From Paramecium sonneborni (Eukaryota > Ciliophora > Oligohymenophorea > Peniculida > Parameciidae): 64,000 nt of DNA. The notes under the pieces were generated by a model. It ran no database searches, was not told where the DNA came from, and saw only the letters and a list, made by a program, of their open reading frames with translations. The position numbers and the translations under genes were made by a program. The stretch covers positions 124,770 to 188,769 of the forward strand of contig CAJJDN010000009.1 of assembly GCA_905182985.1 (NCBI GenBank). The letters are read 5' to 3'. Positions 25,618-45,431 of the stretch are shown here, in pieces; position 1 is the stretch's first letter, and each line of letters begins with the position of its first letter.

Positions 25618-26795
25618 AATAATTTTATATTTTTAAGTATTTCAATTCATCTTTTAGGTTTGTGATAAATTAATTTAGATTTGCGACAATCCAAACAATA
25701 CCAATTTTTTTCAGGAATAAAAAACTCTAGAAAACCTGGATCACAGAATGTATGGCACATTTAATCATTGCATTTATCACAAATTAACATTAAATACTAT
25801 GAGTGGGAACATCCACAAAGTTGACACTTTTAATTTTCTTCTTGTTCATCCTAGAAATTATAAAATTGATCTTGTTCTGGCTACCATTTAGGTTTATTAA
25901 GATTTAACTTGATTGGAGTTCTTTTTCTTTTTCCATTTTCTATTGGATAAATTCTTTTGAATTTAGCTCTACAATAAGGACATTAAGTCTTGTATTTTTC
26001 AGCCCACTCTTTTATACAGGTTAAACATATTTAATGTTAACAAACATCAATTTCACAAACATTTTATAAATCATCTAAGTTTGTCATACATATAGGACAT
26101 TCTTCTTATAATTATTATTTTAGTCGATTTTTTTTAAGTTACTCCTTAGATTGATTAGTTTGTTGCTGATTGACTTATGGTATGTTCTAATAATTAAAAG
26201 ATGATATAATAAAAGATCTTACTTCTTTATTTGAAATAAAATTTTTGATATCAGGAGAGTCTTATATTATTTTTTTTCTTCTAAACTTTAAATTCTTATC
26301 TTGGCGTTCCATCCAACGTTGTTCATAGGCATCTAAAATATGTTAATATTGCATTTTTCTATATTTTTGCTTCGAACTAAAAAAAATTTAATTTTATTCA
26401 ATTATAATTAAAAATGGCAAATGCATTAGCAAATGATGCTTTGATATAATAAGAAATTGATTAATAAGTAATTTAAAATCCAAAGCTATCATTTGCTTAA
26501 AAGAAGTTATTAAGAAAATCAATTCTAAAAGCTAGTGTAGCAAATGCTCCTAAGAATAGTTCATTTTAAACAATATTAAGTGTTAGCAACACAATGGTTG
26601 GATCATCATTATTAGTAATACCAGTATTATTTTAATAATCTGGAATTTTGAGTGCATTAATAGTTGCATTAATATTTGGTTTAATATCATGTAAGACTTG
26701 TTCACTATTGATGGTTCATAATAAACTTGAGGAATTAGATTTACCTCAAACTATAATGAGAATACTTGGTTAAAAGTATAATTTAATTTTTAATA
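25618..26795. repeat. Artefactual second copy of 24439-25616
   Basis: Holds a whole second copy of the RING-PHD gene and the first 382 bases of the transporter. The right end matches exactly the base before the N, as in the other three joints. Confidence 0.95.
25647..26354 (-). CDS. RING-PHD protein (contig copy B, same gene as 24468-25175)
   Basis: Identical to the copy described at 24468-25175. This copy lies on the contig that carries the complete transporter gene. Count the two as one locus. Confidence 0.8.
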
Positions 26796-27871
26796 TTACG
26801 AATATCATAATTTTATACTTTGCTGGTGTAGTATATTTTATTTTAATATGCAATATGTTATACTCACTCTTACAGTTAGTATGTAATTAATTAGAAATGA
26901 ATTATGCTTCTAAAACTGATATAGTTTTGAGTTAATTATCATATTAATGGTGTGGAATTGTTTATATGTTTTTGTTATACTTGATTATGTTATAGAAGAA
27001 TTTATCTTTGATTATAAAATTGGTTCAATATGGAGTTATATCAGTTATAGCTTTGATATTATATATCATAACAAATGGAAGTATTAATATGTAATAGATT
27101 TTAAACGCCAATTTATTCACATTAGATGTGGTAACCTTATGTGGTGTATTTTCAGTGGCATTTATGGTACATTCTTGTATAGTTCCAATAATGAAAAATA
27201 ATTTGGAATAGTAGAATAATTTGAGAGATATAGCAATTAGTTTTGGATGGACTTGGATAATTTATGCTTTGGTTGGTATATTTGGAGCAATTGCTATATA
27301 AGGAAAGATAGTAAATCCTTCAGGTGATGGTTCTACTGTATTAGATTATTTAGAATAGAATTTATTTTCTTATGGGATTCAAGTATTATAATTACTTTAG
27401 TTAACAACAGTATTTCCATTACTATCATTTATAACAAGATCTTAATTTTTTACTTTGATATATAAATTAGAATAACCTCCTTAAAAATGGTTTATTATAT
27501 ATACAACTGGAGTGGCATTAAGTACTTTGTTATTTCAATGTTTTAACATTAGTGTATCTTTAATTTTAAGTCTATCAGGAGCTGTGATTGGATTCTTCTA
27601 GATCTATTTGATTCCAATTCAACTTCATTTAACTTGTCTTTATGCAAAATAGAAAATAAATGATAATAGAGCGGGATTAATCAATGATACAATTTAATAT
27701 CTAGAGAATCCAGATGTATCAATATTTGATGAATAAGATTAAAAATGTATAGATCATTCAAATCTTAAAAAAAGATATAATAAATAAATTAGATTTACTT
27801 TATATAATTTGATAATGTTCTTTGGAGCAATAATGGGATTTCTAAATATAGTTACTCCATTCTTGAAATGA
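26414..27871 (+). CDS. Amino acid/auxin permease family transporter (SLC36/38-like)
   Basis: Multipass secondary transporter that moves neutral amino acids with H+ or Na+ across the plasma or lysosomal membrane. Intronless, 485 residues. A short polar N-terminus is followed by about eleven hydrophobic helices. The first unwound helix of the family is recognisable (NTMVGSSLLVIPVLFQQSG), equivalent to the N-x-x-G-x-G/S-x-L-x-x-P signature of SLC38/SLC36. A hydrophilic loop sits between helices near residues 400-450. It is divergent from the RING-PHD gene and convergent with INO80, whose stop is 70 bp away. Substrate and direction cannot be inferred. Confidence 0.85.
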
Positions 27872-27941
27872 ATATTAATAGTAGTATTTATTTAAATTAA
27901 TAAAATGTATAAGGTATTACAATATTATTATTATGAAATAA

Positions 27942-30900
27942 TCAATCAGCATCTTCCCAATCTTTTTCATTCATTTCTAATTCTCTAAGATCAACTTCTA
28001 TAATATCTTCCTCTTCTTATTATTCCTTTTATTCTTTTTACATATCTTTCTAAGATTCTTTTTAATCAATTTTAATAGGTTTCTTCTTCTTTTTTTATCC
28101 TTTAGCCATAAATTTATTGGCAACAGTCTCATCCATTTCTTACTCTCCAAATAATAATTCAAAAACCTAATTAAAATGAAATTATATATACTTCTTAAGG
28201 TTTAAATTTATCTCCTTAAAATCCTCCAGAATATACTGTTGATTGAACATTCTATTTTTATTATGCTCTCTTAACAATCCTCTCTTCAATTGTTCCTTTA
28301 GTAATCAATCTATAAACATAAACATCTTTTGTTCTTCCTATTCTATGTGCTCTATCAGTTGCTTAAGCATCCATTGTTGGATTCCAATCATTATCATAAA
28401 ATATCACAGCATCAGCTTAAGTTAATGTAATCCCTAAACCGCCAGCTCTTGTAGACAATAGAAATGCAAAAATCTTATCATTTTGTTAAAATTCATTAAC
28501 CATCTAATTAATATATTCTAATTATATTTTACATCTCTTCTATCATTTATTTAACATTATCCATCCATTCTAAAATATGTATATCCTTTATGTAACATGT
28601 ATTCTTCCAATATATCTAACATTCTTGTCATCTAACAAAATATCAATACTCTCCATTATTTCTACTTTAATTCTTTTAATAATGTATCTAATTTTAATAA
28701 CTTTGAGGATGATGCAATTAATGATTCAGGACTATTTGGTAATATACAACAACCTCCAGATTCCTATAAGTATGAAAGTGCCTATCTATTATACAAACTA
28801 TCTTAAATTTTTTAATAAAAAGATTGAGATCTGCACTCAAATGATATTATTTAACTCTAAGCTTAAGGAATATAAAATTCAAATTATTTTGAATAAGAAT
28901 AATTCACTAAAATTTAAGATGAATCTTTCCTCTCACATAATAATTCAATTATATCAAATACATTCTTCTCAAATAAACCTAAAGGCATGTGTTTCCATTA
29001 CATATATGCAAATGTAGACTCACCATTCTTTAATGATGTATAAATATAATGTGCTGTAAATAAACATCTCATATTTTCAATTAAATTATCATATACTAAT
29101 TTAGGTATTATAAAATTTATAGGATTTCTTTTAGTCACTTATACTATTGGGTTTTTCTAATATACCTCAACATTTTATTTATCCTAAAAAACATAAGGAC
29201 TTTTATAAGGCTTTCTTTCAAATAATTCAGGATGATTACATATCTTACGAAATTACATTACTAAATTCATCAAATTATCAACCTTTTATTTTGAATCTAA
29301 CATTCTAAAAAATTCTTTTATTGATAATTTTGATTTCACATTCTTATATAATACAGCCTACCTACTAGTCATCTCACAAACTATCTAAATTTCTTTCTTC
29401 TATCCAATCTCATTTTCAACATCCTTTTTCAATCTCCTTAACATAAAAGGTTTCAATATTGCATGCAATCTCTATAATTAATGTTAATTTAATGTCTTTT
29501 GATCTTAAGAATGAGCTTCAATATCTTTTGAAAACCATTCTTAAAATTAATCAAAACTATCAAAAAATCTTGGCATTATGAAATGCAATAATGCCCATAA
29601 TTCTCCCATCGTATTTTATATAGGAGTTCCCGTCAATAATAATCTATTTCTTGCATTAAATGATAATAAAATCTACCATCTCTAAGAATTTATATTCTTT
29701 ATTGCTTAAGCTTCATCTAATATCATATATTACCATCTTACTCTATTGAAAATTTTATTATCTGATACTACTAAATTATAAGATGTAACTACAATATGAA
29801 ATAAAGATTCTCTTGAACCAAAGTTTTTCTATTAAAAATATTTTCTTATAGTTTTTCTTTGTTATGCTTAACCCCAATATGGTAATACTTTTAAAGTTGG
29901 ACAAAATTTTTTAATTTCCTATTACCAATTATGTAAAGTTGACGATGGAGCTATTACTAAAAAAGGACCCCATATTTATTTAAATGAACTTATATGTGAT
30001 AATAATGCTATTGCTTAAATAGTCTTACCTAATCCCATTTCATCTGCCAATATCCCATTTATACCTTAATCATATAAATTATCTAACCATCTAAGACCTT
30101 TTAATTAATATTCCTTCAAATCTCCTTTAAAAGTTGATGGAGGAGCTATCAATGAAAAATCTCTATCCTAATCATTATGATCTAATTTTAATTCTTAAAG
30201 CTAAACATTCTCTTATTTCTTTCCGTCAAATTATTATAATTATTTTCTATTATCATTTATTACTTTCTAAACATTTTCCAATGCTTTTTCTTCATCAATC
30301 TCATCATTATTCAATGAAATTTGATTATCCAATGTTATTCCAAGTTTCTTAGCCATAAAATGTGCATAAATATCTGATTATTTCATTAAAAATTCCAATC
30401 TTTTTTATTATAATAATTATTCTCTTTCCTCTTCTTCCTTCTTCTTCCTCTCCTATTCTAATTTCTCTTTTCTTTTCTTAATTTCTATCAATTCCTTATC
30501 TCTTTTTCTCCAATATGATTGAGCCTCTTTTGATAATTTCTTTGCTCTTAACATAAATTCTTTTTAATATTTTTAACATTTTTAATTTCTTCTTCTTGCT
30601 TCCTTTGCTGCAAAATATGCAATTCTTTTAAAAAATTCTCTTAAATCTTATCTGAATTTTGCTTTGAATCTACTTATTTTTACTGCATTTCTCACTACTA
30701 TAGCCCAACTTTTCTTCCAATCTCCTATTTCTATAGGATCTTCATATAATTCCTATTAGATAATTGTATTAAAATAATCATTCTAAGATGATGTCTAGCA
30801 ATCATTTTTAAGCTAATATTTTTATAATTTTTTACCTTTCTTTACTTTTTTATAATTGATTTTCCTATTTTCGAATACTAAATCTTGAATGCATCTTCAA

Positions 30901-31449
30901 AATTATACCCAAGTTAAGGCAATTTATTTGAATGAAAAGTAGGCTCAAATTATTATGATGTCTAAATTAATGTTAATTATATACTATTCCTATATGTATT
31001 TACTATTCTAATATTGTTTCTTATTTGTGGCTGTATTTATCATACAAAAAATTTTCGACCATGTTTGGTTGATCTCTGAATGCTTTAGAAAAGAACATTA
31101 GTAATTTATTTTATATTTTGCTTTGATTGTTAGCTGAATAGACATATTTCTTTTCTTTTACTTCAAAATTCTTGCTCTAGAATACTAATTTTATTATAAT
31201 GAGACAACTTACCTTTTTACCTCTTGTTTTCTAAATAGCATAGTCGAGCCTCCTCTAATGATAAGTCTTCTACTGGAGGGCGTTTGAGATTAAAAACAAG
31301 ATTAATTTCTGGTTCTTAGACTTTTCTGAATTGTGGATTGACTTATCGAGTGTTCTCAATCTTAAGGATAAAATAAATAATACTTATGTAATCTAATGAA
31401 GAAGTTAATCAATATTGTATTGTTTATCTTCTTCTTCTTCTGAACTCAT
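27942..31449 (-). CDS. INO80: INO80-family chromatin remodelling ATPase
   Basis: Catalytic Snf2-type ATPase of the INO80 nucleosome remodeller. About 1118 residues; six introns (31361-31383, 31185-31212, 30962-30984, 30813-30835, 28504-28532, 28167-28191) give a length divisible by three. An N-terminal DBINO region ([17 protein letters not shown]) precedes the ATPase. Lobe 1 has [10 protein letters not shown], then [24 protein letters not shown] and [19 protein letters not shown]. Family-typical [20 protein letters not shown] follows, then the INO80 insertion and lobe 2 ([22 protein letters not shown]). The acidic tail ends in WEDAD. These blocks match human INO80 closely and exclude ISWI, CHD and SWR1. 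The protein is shorter than animal INO80 because the N- and C-terminal extensions are reduced. Confidence 0.92.
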
Positions 31450-31592
31450 ATAAAAATTTAATAAAGATTTTTGTTTATTTAAGGGTTATTGGACGAGTTC
31501 ATTAATTTTTATTTTTAAAAATGTATATATATATTATCTTAATACACATAGTAATCTGTATGAAGAATCGTTGAGCAGAAGACAAGTGATGA
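31450..31592. promoter_or_regulatory. INO80 upstream region
   Basis: AT-rich stretch directly before the INO80 ATG; no particular element is visible. Confidence 0.35.
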
Positions 31593-32020
31593 GATAAAAT
31601 ACTTAGTGAGTTGAAGAAGTTAAAAAGAGAGGTTAAAGAAAATGCAGAAAATCTATCAAATCTGATTTATAAGATATAGAATTCATATAATATTGAAGAA
31701 TTTAATATGAATCATAATAGACACATATGTTGAAATGAATCTTAAATGAAATCTTGCACAATCCTTGATATTTTTGAGGTTGATTAGAAATATTTTCAAA
31801 TATAATAGAAAAAAAGATAATATAGAAAAGTCTTTAATTGGGAAGAATGTGTTCCAAGTAAGAATTGAATAGGAATGGAATTGGAGGGAAAAGAATTATT
31901 CTATGTAAATAAATTGATTAAATTAAAAACGTATTATAAATATGCAAAGTATATATAGTATTATGAAAAACGGGTAATAAGTGTAAATCACTTGAGAATG
32001 GTTGAGTTGTTGATTAATAA
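31593..32020 (+). pseudogene. Possible remnant of a coiled-coil coding sequence
   Basis: One frame between INO80 and the trichocyst gene reads protein-like (for example ELKKLKREVKENAENLSN and KVFNWEECVPSKN) for about 140 codons but is broken by TGA at 31731 and 31866 and preceded by TGA TGA at 31587-31592. No short intron I can find removes them, and there is no usable ATG. It may be a dead gene, a fragment, or an AT-rich promoter that happens to lack TGA. Homologues could not be checked here. Confidence 0.3.
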
Positions 32021-32028
32021 TAAATAAA

Positions 32029-33171
32029 ATGGCTAGATCATTAACAATATTGGCTATTGTGATTGCAGTTGCAACAGCTAGAGTTACAAAGAGTGAAAGT
32101 CCAAAGGAAATATTGGCTTAAGTGAATAAGGATTCATTTGGTAATTCAATCCTTTCAGTTCTCCAACTTTAATTGGCTACAGGAGGACCAGTCGGAGAGA
32201 TCTAAATCCTTTTAAACAACATTGCCTCATAATTGAATGGAGATTAAAAGAAAGCTGACAAAGTTCATGAAAGTGACACAGTTGCATTTGAGAAAATCAT
32301 TGCTGACTTAGAATAAGAAATTGCTTATCACTAATCCTAAATTGTTGCCTTATCTAACTTAAGAGATTCTACAACTGAAGCATTAGGTGAAGCTGAATAA
32401 GAAGTCAGAGTCGTAACATCAGATATTGCCAATAACGAAAAAAGTTTTGCTGACGAATCAGCTACAAGATAATCATAACACGAAACATGGGTTAGAAAGG
32501 ATGCTGAACATGTTGATTAAATGGATGCCATTGATGAAGCATCAAAGATTGTTCAACATTTATAAGCTGGTGTAGCATTTGCTCAATTAAAGAGTAGATT
32601 TGAAAAAGTCTAAGCCAAATTAATGGAAAGTAAACATGCACTTTTTAAGGTATTTTCTATTAACTATCATTATCTAGCCACTCATTAATGCCTTAACTTA
32701 ATTAGCCTCCAAAGTTGATAACAAGAGTATCATCAAGATCTTAGAATTGTTGGCCTAAATTAGATAATAATTAGTTGCTAGTAGAGCATCACTCCTTGCC
32801 ACAGAAGAAAGATAAGCTGCTAATTGGGAAGTTTAAAGCTCTCATTTATAAGAAGAACACAAGAGATTAGTTGAAAGAAAAGCTTTCTTAGAAAACTCTA
32901 TTGTTTAATTCAAAGTGACCATCTAAGAAGCTGTTGAAGATTTAGAAGACTAAACTGTATCCTTTCCAAATTATTTTAGTTATTCCTTGAAGATGCTGAA
33001 GATTCCTTGGCTATTCAATAAAGATGGGCTGCTGAATAAGAAGCATAATATGAATCATAAACCTTTGAAAGAGAATAACATTTAGAACTTGTTGAGAGAT
33101 TATAAGAAGTCTTAACTCAAAAATTAAGTGCTGCTTCAGAATTTCTCCAAGTCAGAGAAGAAGTATTTTGA
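32029..33171 (+). CDS. Trichocyst matrix protein precursor
   Basis: Secretory protein that is proteolytically processed and crystallises in the trichocyst, the dischargeable dense-core granule of Paramecium. 363 residues; introns 32650-32677 and 32957-32979. It begins with a signal peptide (MARSLTILAIVIAVATA) followed by the conserved pro-region (KESPK-like, ILAQVNKDSFGNSILS, TGGPVGEIQILL). The rest consists of heptad-rich acidic helices with regularly placed Trp, Gln and Glu (WVRKDAEHVDQMD, NWEVQSSHLQEEHKRL). Codon use is richer in GC than the neighbours, typical of highly expressed ciliate genes. Expression should rise when trichocysts are being replaced after discharge. It ends 22 bp from the convergent Prp8 stop. 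The subfamily cannot be assigned from memory. Confidence 0.95.
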
Positions 33172-33193
33172 TTATCAATAATAATAATAATTA

Positions 33194-40243
<7,050 letters not shown>

Positions 40244-40811
40244 ATCTATTTATTTAAAAATTAATAATAAATCACCACATTTGTTTAATTAATTCCTAGA
40301 AATAATGAGACAAATAGAAAAGATAAAATTTACAAAAATCAATTCAATATTCCCTAATACAAACCAAGGAATTAAGTCATTTGATTTTGAGCATTCATTA
40401 TTTTATTTAAAATATATAAACATTTTCTGACCTATTATTTATTATTCTGTTGAATCAAAGAAAATAATTTATAATTTCTTAAGAAACTCATTTAACGATA
40501 TTAATAAACTCATCCTATTTTTCTAAGGAAAGTCATCTTCATATACAAATTGATAATACTTACAATTTGATGGTTACTCATTTCTTTTTACTTTTAAAAG
40601 AGTTTAAACATTATTAATCAATTGCATACTAAATTCTAATACCATTTTTTTTCTGAATACCAGTAAGAGTGAAGAAATATATTTGATAAGTAATGATAAT
40701 TTGTAATTATTAAATAAATGGTCTTTATTCTCAGTGGTTTTCAAATGTTTTTTTATAATATAAGAGATATTGAAACCTTTGTTAAATTTAAAGAAAAATA
40801 ATAGTTTTCTA
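40244..40811. other. Divergent spacer with an interrupted open frame
   Basis: About 570 bp between the Prp8 start and the vWA gene start. On the + strand an ATG at 40308 opens the same frame as the downstream vWA gene. TGAs near 40428 and 40548 interrupt it, after which the frame is open for about 87 codons up to the vWA ATG. It could be a missed 5' exon of the vWA gene, or chance. No intron pair that resolves it was found. Confidence 0.35.
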
Positions 40812-43800
40812 ATGAGTTTTTATATATATCGTGCTCCTGAAGCCTAGAAAGTTTAATCGTTTCCCATTACATTATTTGATGGGACTGGATCTATGCATAA
40901 AGAGTATCCTCGCGCTGTAAATGCATACAAGATAGTATTCAATGATTTGGGTAAGAAAAAATTAGAATACTAATGGGCAAAGGATCTTTATCCTTTAGAG
41001 CCCTTCAAATAAGCAGGAAGTGGAAATATTACAAATACGCTGACAAACATGTTTCAAATGCTTCTAAATGAGAAAGCTAGAATTCCAAAAAATATTACAT
41101 TAGTTTTCATTAGTGACGGAAAGGAAGAATTTGATTTGGAGAAATTGCTGGTGTTCATAGAGAGAATGAGACAGAAATACTTAATTTAATTTATAAGTGT
41201 AGCGGTGGGAGATTAATTTCCAAATTCAATTAGTAACACGCTTAGAAGCAAGATACACAATCATGATCCAACTTGTCCACCTTTATTTTAAATAACAAGA
41301 TCAAATACAAAGAGCTTCTAGTAGATTTAATCAGAATTCGAACATATATTTTGGGAAATTCGAAAACGACTACTAGTAAGTGGAGAAATGATTTTGATAA
41401 ATCTTCCTGTCTTTTACACAATCACTTCAAAATAACCTCAAAATAGTGTTGTAGCAAACAGTCTCTTCCTAGTTGAGAAAGGTAAAACAGTTACTGTTGG
41501 AAATCATAAAATTGAGCCAACACATGATGCTTCTGATATTTTTCAAATGATTGTTAACTCTGTTCAATAAGCTTTTATTAGTTAGGCTTAGGTAAAGTTT
41601 TAAGATGCAGAGCATGAATTTGGTTAAATTTAACTGGTAAGTCAAGAATTTTTAAAATAAATAGATAAATCTTAAATACATAATTTATCAGAAGAATAAA
41701 AAGCAGAAGAAATCAAAGTACACGCAACACTTAATGTTGCAAAATAAATAGCATAAGGATAATTAGATCTTTAAAATACTAAAGAATCTGATTTAACATC
41801 ATTATAAGATTATTTAGTTAATAATGTACATAAATTTGCTGAGTTAGCTACGAAATTAAAAACTACTACTGGAAAAATTGTAAAAGGTATCAAAAGTGTC
41901 AAGGGATTTGCAAGTGTAGTTGCAAATGCTTAACATTTAAATGAACTAAAAACAATTCAAGGTAAAGAGTAAGAAAATAATAAAATTAAAAATGAAGATA
42001 GCCAAAAATAGAGTTAAGAAGATTAAGAATCTGATTAAGATAAAATGAGTTCATCTTAGCAAATATAATCTGATTAATAGATAAGTTCTAATTAAGATGT
42101 ATTAAAATAAACTAAAGAATCAACAAATGAAGTTGAAACATCGATTGTACATTTAGAATAAAGTCAAGAAATAGATAATACAAAATAAAATGATGAAATA
42201 AAGGACTAAAATGAAATGATATAAGATGATTCTAAAAGTGGTTGGTTTGGACGTAAAAACCTAAATATAAAAGATGATTAAACACCAGAACAACTAGAAA
42301 ATAATGATGAGAATAAAAGTGATGATTTAACACAGGAATAATAAGAAAATAAAAATGAATAGAAAGTTGATGATTAAATACTGGAATAATTAGAAAATAA
42401 TAATGAATAAGGAGTTGATGATTAAACATTAGATTAATTAGAAAATAATAATGAATAAGGAATTGAAGATAAAATATAGGATTAATCCGAAAATCAAGTT
42501 GATGATTAAACATAGGATTAATTAGGAAATAAAAATGAATAGAAAGTTGATGATTAAACATTAGATTAATTAGAAAATAATAATGAATAAGGAGTTGAAG
42601 ATAAAATATAGGATTAATCCGAAAATCAAGTTGATGATTAAACATAGGATTAATTAGGAAATAAAAATGAATAGAAAGTTGATGATTAAACATTAGATTA
42701 ATTAGAAAATAATAATGAATAAGGAGTTGAAGATAAAATATAGGATTAATCCGAAAATCAAGTTGATGATTAAACATAGGATTAATTAGGAAATAAAAAT
42801 GAATAGAAAGTTGATGATTAAACATTAGATTAATTAGAAAATAATAATGAATAAGGAGTTGAAGATAAAATATAGGATTAATCCGAAAATCAAGTTGATG
42901 ATTAAACATAGGATTAATTAGGAAATAAAAATGAATAGAAAGTTGATGATTAAACATTAGATTAATTAGAAAATAATAATGAATAAGGAGTTGAAGATAA
43001 AATATAGGATTAATCCGAAAATCAAGTTGATGATTAAACATAGGATTAATTAGGAAATAAAAATGAATAGAAAGTTGATGATTAAACATTAGATTAATTA
43101 GAAAATAATAATGAATAAGGAGTTGAAGATAAAATATAGGATTAATCCGAAAATCAAGTTGATGATTAAACATAGGATTAATTAGGAAATAAAAATGAAT
43201 AAAAAGTTGATGATTAAGCATTAGATTAATTTGAAAATAATAATGGATAAGGAGTTGATGATTAAACATTAGATTAATTAGAAAATAATAATGAATAAGG
43301 AGTTGAAGATAAAATATAGGATTAATCCGAAAATCAAGTTGATGATTAAACATAGGATTAATTAGGAAATAAAAATGAATAGAAAGTTGATGATTAAACA
43401 TTAGATTAATTAGAAAATAATAATGAATAAGGAGTTGAAGATAAAATATAGGATTAATCCGAAAATCAAGTTGATGATTAAACATAGGATTAATTAGGAA
43501 ATAAAAATGAATAGAAAGTTGATGATTAAACATTAGATTAATTAGAAAATAATAATGAATAAGGAGTTGAAGATAAAATATAGGATTAATCCGAAAATCA
43601 AGTTGATGATTAAACATAGGATTAATTAGGAAATAAAAATGAATAGAAAGTTGATGATTAAACATTAGATTAATTAGAAAATAATAATGAATAAGGAGTT
43701 GAAGATAAAATATAGGATTAATCCGAAAATCAAGTTGATGATTAAACATAGGATTAATTAGGAAATAAAAATGAATAGAAAGTTGATGATTAAACATTAG

Positions 43801-45395
43801 ATTAATTAGAAAATAATAATGAATAAGGAGTTGAAGATAAAATATAGGATTAATCCGAAAATCAAGTTGATGATTAAACATAGGATTAATTAGGAAATAA
43901 AAATGAATAGAAAGTTGATGATTAAACATTAGATTAATTAGAAAATAATAATGAATAAGGAGTTGAAGATAAAATATAGGATTAATCCGAAAATCAAGTT
44001 GATGATTAAACATAGGATTAATTAGGAAATAAAAATGAATAAAAAGTTGATGATTAAGCATTAGATTAATTTGAAAATAATAATAGATAAGGAGTTGATG
44101 ATTAAGCATTAGATTAATTAGAAAATAATAATGAATAAGGAGTTGAAGATAAAATATAGGATTAATTCGAAAATAAAATTGATGATTAAACATTAGATTA
44201 ATTAGAAGACTTTAATGAAAATACACTTGACAATTAAGCAAGAAATAATAATATTGAAGATTTGAATAATTTAAAACCAGAGTAAGTTGATATTATTGAT
44301 TTAGCAAATTAAGAATCAAATAATAAACATTAAGAAATTCCTATTCAACTAAATAACGATCCAAATGATTAGGAATAAAATTCAATATCTGGAGTTCAAT
44401 AATAACCTTAAAATAAATATAGTGCTTTAGATTAGTCAGAGAATTTAGAATAAGCTGAAAATATATAATAGGAAAATCAACCCGAGAACGAAGTTATTGA
44501 AAGTCAAAAAAACGATGACGGCTTAAATTACAAATAGATATCTGATTCTGAGGAACCAGAAATTATTTAGTAGATTTAAAATAATCAAAATAATTCAAAT
44601 AATTAATCTGACTTGCTTAATACAATAAATTCATATCCAGTTATTAATGAAGAAGAAGCTATTCAAAAAATGCCGATAGACAATGAGGAATTTATTATAT
44701 TTAAGTAGCCAAAAATAGATGAATCATTATCTCAATCTTAACACATTATTTTAGATGAACCAGCTGTATATGAAATGATTGAATCAAAAGTCTTAATTTA
44801 AAATTCATCACAGGAAGAAATATAAAATAAATAAGAAAATGAGCAAAATGAAGAAGTTTAATAATAAGATCAGAAAAATATTAATATTCCTGAAAATTTA
44901 TAAGAAGTTTAAGAAAATATTTAAAATTAAGAAGATCAACAAGGAAATAATGAAAATTTTTAAGAAAAGGAATAAAATATTGAAGATTAATATCAAAGCA
45001 ATTAACAAATCAAGGGAAATAATGAGAATTCCAATTAAGAAAACAAATCAATGTAAGAAAACGAAGAATCAGAAAACTAGTAATTCAAACAATAAGTTAA
45101 CAAAAACTAAAACTAGTAGCAAATGAATGAAGAAATATTACAAGAAATTGAAGACAATTAGTTAAAATTAACTCAAAAAAATTAAAAAGAAGACTACCCA
45201 TAAGTTGAAGGAGTGGAAAATTTTGATTTAGAGCTGAGAGGATAAAATACTACAGATTAAGAAAATAAACCTTAAGCTTAAGAATAGACTCAAGCTTTAA
45301 ATTAGTAGAATATAAGTTCTAAGAAAAATTATTTATGGTGGCTGCTTTTAGCTCTAGTAGTTGGATACACAGTAAGAAGATTTAAAAAAAAATGA
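40812..45395 (+). CDS. Tail-anchored vWA-domain protein with long acidic repeat array
   Basis: Single uninterrupted frame of 1527 residues. Residues about 12-200 form a von Willebrand A-like domain: FPITLFDGTGSM supplies the MIDAS (D-x-T-x-S in place of D-x-S-x-S), a Thr follows in the SGNITNT region and an Asp in FISDG. A helical linker follows (about 260-400), then low-complexity Gln/Asp/Glu/Asn sequence. Residues 488-1136 are tandem repeats (separate entry), then another 370 acidic, Gln-rich residues. The very C-terminus is a single transmembrane helix with a basic end (YLWWLLLALVVGYTVRRFKK), so the protein is probably tail-anchored with everything else in the cytosol. Function unknown. 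vWA domains usually bind protein partners through a metal ion. Confidence 0.75.
42273..44220 (+). repeat. 132-bp (44-residue) coding tandem repeat array
   Basis: About 14 units in frame inside the vWA gene. Each full 44-residue unit is itself three related modules of 16, 12 and 16 residues: VDDQTLDQLENNNEQG, VEDKIQDQSENQ and VDDQTQDQLGNKNEQK. Unit starts recur exactly every 132 bp from 42591 to 43119 and from 43299 to 43959. A variant 48-bp module at 43203-43250 recurs at 44043-44090, giving an 840-bp higher-order period (6 x 132 + 48). Units are almost identical at DNA level, which indicates recent expansion or ongoing homogenisation. Most Gln codons are TAA/TAG. Confidence 0.95.
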
Positions 45396-45431
45396 GCTAA
45401 TTGATTTATAATATCAATAAATGAGCAATTA

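Noticed and set aside
28243..30352. Several + strand frames over the INO80 region
   Set aside because: All lie antisense to strongly conserved INO80 ATPase motifs.
42232..44193. 653-codon open frame on the minus strand opposite the vWA repeat array
   Set aside because: The repeat period (132 bp) is a multiple of three, so a chance TGA-free antisense frame is simply copied along the array. The product is a monotonous Phe/Leu/His/Tyr/Asn string, and the + strand frame is the one that continues into a vWA domain and a TM anchor.
44839..45126. Lys/Ile-rich 95-codon + strand frame inside the vWA gene
   Set aside because: It is a shifted frame within the Gln/Glu-rich C-terminal part of the vWA protein, whose own frame continues without TGA to the TM anchor.
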